A stretch of DNA of 5,671 bases from the NCBI GenBank assembly GCA_002780065.1, contig PEWQ01000194.1, forward strand, positions 1 to 5,671, given 5' to 3'. The stretch comes from Candidatus Hydrogenedentes bacterium CG07_land_8_20_14_0_80_42_17 (lineage in GTDB: Bacteria > UBA8481). A program made the translations under genes and the position numbers. Positions 1 to 5,671 of this stretch are shown here, piece after piece (position 1 is the stretch's first letter; every line of letters starts with the position of its first letter). The notes under the pieces were generated by a model that saw only the letters and a program-made list of their open reading frames with translations, ran no database searches and was not told where the DNA came from.

Positions 1-94
1 TTGGAAAGTGCAAATTGAAAATTTTATTTTTCCAATTTTCATTTTTCTTGGAAAGTGCAAATTGAAAATTTTATTTTTCCAATTTTCATTTTTC
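1..94. repeat. Two perfect 47-bp tandem repeats with internal inverted repeats
   Basis: Bases 1-47 and 48-94 are identical and directly abutting. Each unit is very AT-rich and contains an 8-bp inverted repeat (TGAAAATT at 16-23, AATTTTCA at 34-41, 10-base loop). A second pair is TTGGAAA at 1-7 and TTTCCAA at 29-35. Because of the tandem arrangement, TTTCCAA (29-35) also faces TTGGAAA of the next copy (48-54) across a 12-base loop, so alternative hairpins are possible. Copy 1 begins exactly at base 1, so the array may continue upstream of the window. There are no unique spacers, no reading frame and no GC-rich stem, so it is not a CRISPR array, a gene or a standard terminator. Function unknown; it resembles AT-rich intergenic repeat arrays. 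Confidence 0.93.
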
Positions 95-157
95 AATTAT
101 TTTACGCGTTCCACGGAAGATAGGCTGGTGACAAGAAAAAAAAGATAAAACAAAAAA

Positions 158-190
158 TCTCCGTGTTTCTGTTTCTCCGTAGTTCAAAAA
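158..190. repeat. C/T/G-rich intergenic repeat-like element
   Basis: TCTCCGT occurs at 158-164 and again at 174-180, and GTTTCT occurs twice in tandem at 165-176. The stretch ends in AGTTCAAAAA (181-190). Its composition differs sharply from the A-rich tract just before it (131-157). From general familiarity, short elements of the 'ctccgtgtctctgtgg-ttc' type recur between genes in many environmental bacterial genomes, and this looks like a diverged copy. That resemblance is from memory and was not searched. No coding capacity or clear hairpin is seen. Confidence 0.4.
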
Positions 191-223
191 TGCTACTTGC
201 ACGAGCCCTGCAGTTCACTCATC

Positions 224-241
224 ATTCCGTCAATTCCGTCA
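224..241. repeat. Two 9-bp direct repeats just upstream of the promoter
   Basis: ATTCCGTCA is present twice back to back (224-232 and 233-241), followed by a partial third ATT (242-244). It ends 7 bases before the predicted -35 box at 249. That is a position where a transcription factor could act, but the 9-bp period is shorter than one helical turn, and simple slippage duplication explains it equally well. Confidence 0.5.
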
Positions 242-248
242 ATTTGAT

Positions 249-277
249 TTGCCATTTTTTGCTTCATGTCACATAAT
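249..277 (+). promoter_or_regulatory. Predicted sigma70-type promoter for the gsp operon
   Basis: TTGCCA at 249-254 matches the -35 consensus TTGACA at 5 of 6 positions. CATAAT at 272-277 matches the -10 consensus TATAAT at 5 of 6. The spacer is exactly 17 bp. There is no extended -10 TG. Transcription would be expected to start about 6-8 bases past the -10 box, near 284-285, directly at or just before the ATGs at 285 and 294. This is the best promoter seen by eye in the upstream region and could serve all three genes. It is inferred from consensus only; if the host uses a divergent housekeeping sigma factor (as Bacteroidota do), the match could be chance. Confidence 0.5.
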
Positions 278-284
278 GCAAGTC

Positions 285-2960
285 ATGTCAAAAATGAAAT
301 TAATATTCTTTGCTTTGATATTGCTTTTGGCCGGTTCTCCGGCAATAAGTCAAACTCAAATAGATCCTCGCTCTCGCTTAAATGAAGCCAAAGTTCTGGC
401 TCAAGACGGAAAACTTGATTCTGCAATCGAACTTTTAGACAACATTCTCGTTTCGACGCCGTCGATAGGCGCCGAGGCATTATTTCAAAAAGGGCTCATA
501 CAATTTACGAGACAAAAAAAATACGACGACGCCATCTCTACATTTATAAAAATTGCAGAACTCTATCCTGAATCGCGTCTTTGCGACGACGCATATTATT
601 ATGCAGGATTTATCGCTCAATATCGGCTTAGCGATTCCGGCAGAGCGCTCCAACTTTACCGAACAGGATACGAAAACTATCCGCATGGTGATTACAGATT
701 CTCTATCGCCGACAAAATTAAAGAGCTGTCAGGCTCGACGCCCGGCGAATTGCTTTCAAATGATGCTCTACCTCGTCCCGAAGCCCAAAAACCTCCTGAG
801 GGAATTTCTGTAAGTTCCGACCGAACCGATGCCGGAGTCGTTCGAAGAACGCCGCCTGAGACCGATGTCTCCGACACTTCTCCGTTCAGACCTCGTGGCG
901 CAAAAAGTGTGACTGTTCAATTCGACAAAGCGCCCTTGCGTAATTTCATTCAATGGGTTGCGCAAGTGACAGGCCGCAACTTCATAATCGATGACGATGT
1001 TTCCGGAGATATAACAGTTTTTTCAGGAAAACAAGTTCCTTTGACAGAACTTTATCGAATATTTCTATCGATACTGGACGTAAAAGGATTTGCGGCAGTT
1101 GAAGCAGGAAACGTGACAAAGATAGTCACGCGCCAACAGGCGGCTCAATCTGAACTTCCGATTCTGATCGACGATGACGCGTATGTTCCTACTGACCGAG
1201 TCATCACGCGAATATTCAGACTGAAATCGATCTCGGCCGCAAGCCTTCAGACATTGATCAGACCGTTTCTGCTCGGAGCAGATCAAGTTGCTGTCAATCC
1301 CGAAACGAACAGTCTCATTGTGACCGGTCCTGCCGGCAATGTCGCAAAGATTGCCGAAATAATAAATATTGTCGATTCTGAAAGAACACCTATCGTTGTG
1401 CGTTCTTACCTAATTAATCATGCGAAGGCGGCTCAAATTGCGGATAAGCTGACAAACATTTTTGCATCGCTTAATCCTCAAGGCGCTACTGCTCCCGCAT
1501 TCAAAGTAATCGCAGACGAAAGAACGAACATGGTTTACGTGCTTGCCGACGAGGCTTATCAATCGACTGCGCGCGATTTAATTCGTGAGCTTGATACGGA
1601 CCGGACTGCTGACCGGATTGTAAAAGTCATCTTATTGAATTATGCAAAAGCAGACGAAGTGACAAAGCAATTGAGAACTCTTCTCGGACTGGAGTCAATC
1701 GACAACGCACCTGATTACGGTGGAATAACACAAACGATTTTAATTCCGGATATGCGTTTGAATTCGATTTCTCTCTCGACTTTCGCTCCTCGTATCGTGA
1801 CTCTCGTGGATTCTTACATCTCGAGAATAGATCAGCCGCCGTCTGATAATCTTCGTTCATTAAAAATAATAAGATTGCAGAATGCCGAAGCCTCAAAACT
1901 TGCCGAGATTCTCTCGAAGATGTTCGGCGCACAGCAAACCGCTTCCAGCGCGGCAGGCGCCGCAACTTCCGAAGCAACTGTCGCAGGACTGGCTGACAAA
2001 GTAATTATCACAGCGGACGATAGAACAAATTCTTTGCTTGTCACATCGACTTCTGTTGATTGGATAAAAATAGAAAAGGCAATTAAAGATCTCGACGTTC
2101 GTAAAACTCAGGTGCTTATCGACGCAGTCGTATTGGAAACGAATCTCGATGAGGCGCGAAATCTTGGAGCAAGCCTAATGACCGCCAATCAGCCTTCAGA
2201 AGGGCATACCATAGGTTTTGCGCGTTCCGATCCTGTCGGATTTCTTCCAACTTATCAGGCGCTTGCCGCTCAAGGCGGACTGACAATCGGCGCAGCACGA
2301 GGCTCAGTTGTTGCCGCTATGCTGAACGCACTTTTAACTTCGTCGAAAACTAATGTTCTTCAAATGCCGCAAATTCTCGCACTCGATAACGAGATTGCAA
2401 CTCTGTCGGTCGGTAATCTCACACCAATCGTGACATCGCGATCCATCAGCGGGGACAATGTTCAAATCGGAGGAACAAGCTCGATATTTCAAAATGTCGA
2501 ATACCGAAATATAGGACTGAATCTGAAGCTGAAACCGCATATTGGAAATCAAGGCGACATTCTCATTGAATCGAGAATAGAAATTCAAAATCGAAATACG
2601 CAGGCTGAAGCCGGTTTAAGCCTTCCAGTCTTCACAACTCGCGAAATAGAACAAAAGTTTCAGATACAGGATGGAGACTATATTGTGCTCGGAGGATTGC
2701 TGAGAACTCAAGATGATTTCGTTCAAACTGAAACTCCGTGGTTATCACGAATTCCGTTACTCGGAACACTCTTCAAATCATCACGCACTACAAATGAGAA
2801 GACAGTGCTCCTCATCTTTTTGCGGCCAAGAGTAGTCACGGATCCTGAACGTTCAAGAGCCATTACAGAAGAAGAGCACGATCAGTTCTCTGCAGAATCA
2901 AGCACGCGGCCCGGAGCGGCAGGGACGGAGTCCGACAAATGGATTCAGCCGGAGAATTAA
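285..2960 (+). CDS. gspD: Type II secretion system secretin GspD with N-terminal TPR region
   Basis: Outer-membrane channel of the T2SS, through which folded proteins leave the periplasm. From the ATG at 285 it is 891 aa. Order: signal peptide 1-22 (MSKMK n-region, hydrophobic core, probable cleavage AIS|Q); about three TPR-like helical repeats 29-148; Pro-rich linker 149-207; N0 domain 208-285 (TGRNFIIDDDVSGDITV); four N-type ring domains at about 306-366, 368-438, 443-516 and 523-604, each with the N-x-[LVI] strand signature (e.g. TNSLIV, TNSLLV); secretin core about 606-850 with VLQMPQILALDN, QDGDYIVLGG and IPLLGTLFKS; then a 40-aa tail. The fourth N domain carries an Ala/Ser/Thr-rich loop (about 550-568). 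Classical GspD (e.g. PulD, about 660 aa) has no TPR region and three such domains after N0, which explains the extra length. The frame is open from TTG 249 (903 aa) with ATGs at 276, 285 and 294. I chose 285 because it begins a good signal peptide and 249/276 lie inside the predicted promoter; 294 is nearly as likely. No Shine-Dalgarno is seen. The product is certain; the start is not. Confidence 0.95.
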   Translation: MSKMKLIFFALILLLAGSPAISQTQIDPRSRLNEAKVLAQDGKLDSAIELLDNILVSTPSIGAEALFQKGLIQFTRQKKYDDAISTFIKIAELYPESRLCDDAYYYAGFIAQYRLSDSGRALQLYRTGYENYPHGDYRFSIADKIKELSGSTPGELLSNDALPRPEAQKPPEGISVSSDRTDAGVVRRTPPETDVSDTSPFRPRGAKSVTVQFDKAPLRNFIQWVAQVTGRNFIIDDDVSGDITVFSGKQVPLTELYRIFLSILDVKGFAAVEAGNVTKIVTRQQAAQSELPILIDDDAYVPTDRVITRIFRLKSISAASLQTLIRPFLLGADQVAVNPETNSLIVTGPAGNVAKIAEIINIVDSERTPIVVRSYLINHAKAAQIADKLTNIFASLNPQGATAPAFKVIADERTNMVYVLADEAYQSTARDLIRELDTDRTADRIVKVILLNYAKADEVTKQLRTLLGLESIDNAPDYGGITQTILIPDMRLNSISLSTFAPRIVTLVDSYISRIDQPPSDNLRSLKIIRLQNAEASKLAEILSKMFGAQQTASSAAGAATSEATVAGLADKVIITADDRTNSLLVTSTSVDWIKIEKAIKDLDVRKTQVLIDAVVLETNLDEARNLGASLMTANQPSEGHTIGFARSDPVGFLPTYQALAAQGGLTIGAARGSVVAAMLNALLTSSKTNVLQMPQILALDNEIATLSVGNLTPIVTSRSISGDNVQIGGTSSIFQNVEYRNIGLNLKLKPHIGNQGDILIESRIEIQNRNTQAEAGLSLPVFTTREIEQKFQIQDGDYIVLGGLLRTQDDFVQTETPWLSRIPLLGTLFKSSRTTNEKTVLLIFLRPRVVTDPERSRAITEEEHDQFSAESSTRPGAAGTESDKWIQPEN

Positions 2961-2969
2961 AGTCAACTC

Positions 2970-4439
2970 ATGATTCATAAAGAAGTATTTCAAAAAGAGA
3001 TACTAACATTTTTTCCCAGAGAGTTTCTTATCACCGCCGCAATTGCGCCTCTGCGTGAAGAGAACGGTTCAATCGTTATATTCGGAGCCAAAGAAAGTGA
3101 AGGCTCCGCAGTTGAAGCCGGGTTGGCATTGAAAAAGTCTATCAAATTTATTGAAGCCGACGAATTGGAAGTTAGGCGTTTTGTAAGCGAGCATTACGGA
3201 TTGGAAACATCGAGGCAAGAAGCCATTGACGAATTCGGTGATAGAATAGACAACATCAAATCTCTCGAAGAGCAGGCAAATGACGCTCCTCTTGTCCGAC
3301 TTGTCAGCGATATTCTTATGAACGCGTGCAGAAAAAGAGCCTCCGATATTCACATCGAGCCTCATGAAGATGCGACAGTGATACGCTTTCGAATTGACGG
3401 AGTTCTTGCAGAGACAGACAGATTGCCTCTAGCGCTCAATACAGCCATAGTTTCGAGAATAAAGATTTTGTCGCGGCTCGATATTGCTCAGACGCGGCTT
3501 CCGCAAGACGGCAGAGTAGCTCTGAATGTTGGAGGACGAGAACTTGATTTAAGAGTCTCAACTATTCCCACTCCGCACGGAGAGAGAGTTGTATTAAGAC
3601 TCTTGGATCGGAGTTCAGTTAGATTTGGAATGGAAGAGCTCGGACTTGATGGAGCACTTTTATCAAAATGGAAAGATACTATTTTTCAGCCTCATGGAAT
3701 TGTGCTCGTCACAGGACCGACCGGTTCAGGTAAGACGACCACTCTATATGCCGCAATCGAAACTTTGAGATCTGGGAAAGTTAATATTCTTACAGTTGAG
3801 GATCCTGTCGAATATCAGCTCGATGGAATAGGTCAAATTCAGGTCAATCCAAAAATTAATCTTACGTTTGCCGCCGGGTTGAGATCGATACTGAGGCAGG
3901 ACCCGGACATAATAATGGTCGGAGAAATCAGAGACGACGAAACTGCGTTGATAGCGGTTCAATCAGCTCTGACAGGCCATCTAGTTCTTTCTACACTTCA
4001 CACCAACGATTCGGCTTCCGCCTCGCCACGACTTCTGGATATGAATATCGAGCCATATCTTCTTGCTTCTACTTTGCGCGGAGTGCTTGCGCAGAGGCTT
4101 GTCAGAAGGCTCTGTCAAAATTGCATGCTTGAGTCCAAGCCGAATGAGATAGAGATTGCTTCGCTTGGTTTAATGAACGGAGAAAAGATTTTCAGAGCAA
4201 AAGGCTGTGATAAGTGCGGCGGTTCAGGATACCACGGTCGAATCGGCATATTTGAATTTATGGCAACGAGCGACAAGATACGCGAATTAATATTAAACCG
4301 CAGACCGTCTTCTGAAATATTCGAATCTGCTTATCAAAGCGGAATGAAATCCATGAAAGATGACGGCGTTGGAAAAATTAGAGCCGGATTAACTTCACCT
4401 GAAGAAGTAATTCGAGTGACAGAGGCGCCGGTTGTTTAA
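2970..4439 (+). CDS. gspE: Type II secretion system assembly ATPase GspE
   Basis: Cytoplasmic hexameric ATPase of the GspE/PilB family that powers pseudopilus assembly, normally docked to the membrane through GspL. It is 489 aa, close to the usual GspE length (about 490-505). Residues 1-80 look like the GspE N-terminal (N1E) domain that contacts GspL. The N2E domain follows, with RASDIHIEP (123-131) and RLPQDGR (176-182). The motor domain has Walker A GPTGSGKTT (249-257, Lys255), the Asp box ILTVEDPVEYQ (273-283), Walker B DPDIIMVGEIRD (311-322, Glu319) and the His box TGHLVLSTLHTND (335-347). The zinc-binding tetracysteine is intact: Cys382, Cys385, Cys413, Cys416. No key residue is missing, so it should be active. 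Length and the short N-terminus favour GspE over PilB, and the gspD/gspF neighbours agree. It starts 9 bases after the gspD stop. The only SD-like sequence, GGAG (2951-2954), lies within the end of gspD and is 15 bases from the ATG, so translational coupling to gspD is likely. Confidence 0.96.
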   Translation: MIHKEVFQKEILTFFPREFLITAAIAPLREENGSIVIFGAKESEGSAVEAGLALKKSIKFIEADELEVRRFVSEHYGLETSRQEAIDEFGDRIDNIKSLEEQANDAPLVRLVSDILMNACRKRASDIHIEPHEDATVIRFRIDGVLAETDRLPLALNTAIVSRIKILSRLDIAQTRLPQDGRVALNVGGRELDLRVSTIPTPHGERVVLRLLDRSSVRFGMEELGLDGALLSKWKDTIFQPHGIVLVTGPTGSGKTTTLYAAIETLRSGKVNILTVEDPVEYQLDGIGQIQVNPKINLTFAAGLRSILRQDPDIIMVGEIRDDETALIAVQSALTGHLVLSTLHTNDSASASPRLLDMNIEPYLLASTLRGVLAQRLVRRLCQNCMLESKPNEIEIASLGLMNGEKIFRAKGCDKCGGSGYHGRIGIFEFMATSDKIRELILNRRPSSEIFESAYQSGMKSMKDDGVGKIRAGLTSPEEVIRVTEAPVV

Positions 4440-4450
4440 TTGCGCTTTTC

Positions 4451-4454
4451 AGGA
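4451..4454 (+). promoter_or_regulatory. Ribosome binding site of gspF
   Basis: AGGA sits 8 bases before the ATG at 4463, an ordinary Shine-Dalgarno spacing. It is the only well-placed SD-like site in the window and supports ATG 4463 as the gspF start. It also shows that the host can use SD initiation, which makes the lack of one before gspD more notable. Confidence 0.6.
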
Positions 4455-4462
4455 ATAACTAT

Positions 4463-5668
4463 ATGCCGCTCTTTGCATATAAAGCCGTATCAGCAAATGG
4501 AAAGACAGTTACGGGTGAAATACCTGCCGAAAATGGAAGGCATGCCAGATCTATTCTTCGCGAATCCGGTGTCATTCCAATTGCCGTCAATGAAATCGCG
4601 ATCGCTAAAAATAATAACCTTCCTTCTCTGACAGCTTTGTCGGCTATGGTGCGGCAGCTTGGGACATTATTGAATGCAGGTTTTCCTGCGGACAGAGCTC
4701 TTTCCTCACTTGCACTTGCAGCATCCGATCCTGCAATGAAAACGCTCTACAATTCGTTGCACGAAGGAATAGCCAGAGGCATGAAGCTTTCAGAAGCTGT
4801 AGCCCGATGCTTCACCTCAAGCGGAAAGATAACTTTTTGGGACGAATTTACTGCAATGGTTCAGGCTGGCGAAGCCGGCGGCGAACTTGCGGATGTGCTG
4901 ATATCATATTCTGATCTGCTCGAAAAAAGAGTTGCTTTCAGGCGAAGGCTTCAAGGCGCACTCTTCTATCCGCTCGTCGTTCTGTCGCTCGCGTTTGCAG
5001 TAGTCATATTTCTATTCAGTTACGTAGTTCCGACAATAACTCTTCTCTTTGAAAACTCTCAAATGCCTTTGCCTCTGCCGACAAAGATACTCTTTCTTAT
5101 TGCAGATTTTTCTAAAAAAGGTTTATTTCCAATAATCGGTTTTATTATTGCAGGTTTCTTTTTTTACAAAGGTTATTTGCGATCTAATCAAGGCCGCCGC
5201 CAAATCGAAAAAATTATTTACGCGCTTCCTGGAATAGGAAGTTTACTGGAAAAAGCAGCGTTTGCCCGTTGGGCGCGCACATTCGGTTCTCTGCTCGATA
5301 AAGGCGTGGAAATACGTTTTGCGATGAAGATTGCCGCAAGAACTGCGCGGTCAATTAGAATAGAAGATGCAACGCAGAAGGCTGAGCCTAGAGTTGCAAG
5401 CGGCATTACGCTTGCGAGAGCTCTTACCGAAACAAAAGTTTTTCCCGGTATTGCGTTAGAAGCGGTAATGCTGGGTGAAAGTTCCGGAACGCTTCCAAAA
5501 TTACTGAAGGAGATAGCAGGCGCATGGGAATCGGAAGTTGAAAACGGAGCGGCGCGGTTCGCCGATATTCTTGAACCAATGGTCTTAATATTGATGGGAG
5601 GAATAGTCGGTTCGATAGTACTCGCAATTCTCCTGCCTATATTCGAATTCAATTCAGCGATTAAATAA
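4463..5668 (+). CDS. gspF: Type II secretion system inner-membrane platform protein GspF
   Basis: Polytopic inner-membrane protein of the GspF/PilC family. It forms the centre of the assembly platform and is thought to pass motion from GspE to the growing pseudopilus. It is 401 aa, the usual length. The N-terminus (MPLFAYKAVSANGKTVTGEI) is the typical GspF cytoplasmic start. Two homologous GspF domains follow: about 57-182, with RQLGTLLNAG (64-73) and AGEAGGELADVL (135-146); and about 265-390, with GSLLDKGVEI (275-284) and GESSGTLPKLL (338-348). Three hydrophobic membrane segments are visible at about 168-190, 221-237 and 373-394, the standard topology. The C-terminal EPMVLILMGGIVGSIV is characteristic of the family. 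The gene starts 23 bases after gspE and has its own SD-like site. It ends at TAA 5666-5668, three bases before the window edge, with no terminator visible, so the operon probably continues (gspG expected). Nothing is broken or missing. Confidence 0.95.
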   Translation: MPLFAYKAVSANGKTVTGEIPAENGRHARSILRESGVIPIAVNEIAIAKNNNLPSLTALSAMVRQLGTLLNAGFPADRALSSLALAASDPAMKTLYNSLHEGIARGMKLSEAVARCFTSSGKITFWDEFTAMVQAGEAGGELADVLISYSDLLEKRVAFRRRLQGALFYPLVVLSLAFAVVIFLFSYVVPTITLLFENSQMPLPLPTKILFLIADFSKKGLFPIIGFIIAGFFFYKGYLRSNQGRRQIEKIIYALPGIGSLLEKAAFARWARTFGSLLDKGVEIRFAMKIAARTARSIRIEDATQKAEPRVASGITLARALTETKVFPGIALEAVMLGESSGTLPKLLKEIAGAWESEVENGAARFADILEPMVLILMGGIVGSIVLAILLPIFEFNSAIK

Positions 5669-5671
5669 GAG

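Noticed and set aside
1-94. CRISPR array or rho-independent terminator.
   Set aside because: The copies abut with no spacers, which excludes CRISPR. The hairpin arms are short and AT-rich without a GC stem followed by a U-run, so a terminator is not supported.
249-284. Start of gspD at TTG 249 or ATG 276, giving a 9-12 residue N-terminal extension.
   Set aside because: The extension is not signal-peptide-like, neither start has a ribosome binding site, and both fall within the best promoter match. The signal peptide is complete from 285 or 294.
327-338. Lipobox-like LAGS at the end of the gspD signal peptide core, suggesting a lipoprotein secretin.
   Set aside because: The required Cys is Ser (codon TCT, one base from TGT), so lipidation is not possible as written. 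Signal peptidase I cleavage at AIS|Q is more likely.
1627-1977. 116-codon open frame on the minus strand within gspD.
   Set aside because: Its Arg/Ser/Leu-rich composition has no family resemblance and the opposite strand encodes clear secretin N domains.
4440-4631. 63-codon + strand frame starting between gspE and gspF.
   Set aside because: It runs out of frame through the conserved N-terminus of GspF and shows no domain. The AGGA site is placed for ATG 4463, not for this frame.
5218-5652. 144-codon open frame on the minus strand within gspF.
   Set aside because: It lies entirely opposite a well-conserved GspF domain, has a low-complexity Ser/Ala/Ile composition and no recognisable domain. 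It is an antisense shadow.
285-5668. Type IV pilus (PilQ/PilB/PilC) or Tad assignment for the three genes.
   Set aside because: The secretin has GspD-type N0 plus several N domains and no AMIN domains. The ATPase has GspE length and motifs, and the gene order D-E-F is that of T2SS. Tad would require a CpaF-type ATPase and TadB/TadC.

Overview
The window holds the start of a type II secretion system (T2SS) operon on the + strand. It contains three intact genes in the order gspD (outer-membrane secretin), gspE (assembly ATPase) and gspF (inner-membrane platform protein). They are separated by only 9 and 23 bases and are preceded by about 280 bases of AT-rich, repeat-containing non-coding DNA. 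The window ends three bases after the gspF stop. In the usual gene order the major pseudopilin gspG would come next, but it lies outside what is shown.

Organism: a secretin together with GspE and GspF implies a diderm (Gram-negative-type) bacterium. Hand counts of a few sample lines give roughly 37-50% GC in the genes and about 25% in the upstream repeat. Shine-Dalgarno signals are weak or absent for gspD and gspE. There is no gspC in front of gspD, and GspD carries an extra N-terminal TPR region. Together these point away from the classical proteobacterial gspC-D-E-F operons and towards a non-proteobacterial diderm lineage, but the phylum cannot be fixed from this sequence.

Layout: bases 1-94 are two perfect 47-bp tandem copies rich in inverted repeats. 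Bases 95-157 are AT-rich with an A-tract. Bases 158-190 are a C/T/G-rich stretch with internal repeats that looks like a dispersed intergenic element. Bases 224-241 are two 9-bp direct repeats. A good sigma70-like promoter (249-277) follows, placed so that the predicted transcription start falls on or just before the most likely gspD start codons (285 or 294). The gspD message may therefore be leaderless or nearly so.

How the genes work together: GspE hydrolyses ATP at the cytoplasmic face and, with GspF in the inner membrane, drives pseudopilus assembly. The pseudopilus pushes folded periplasmic substrates through the GspD channel in the outer membrane. Nothing here points to a wholly new system. 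The most unusual parts are the architecture of GspD (TPR region, proline-rich linker, N0, four N-type ring domains instead of the usual three, then the secretin barrel) and the promoter/start-codon arrangement.
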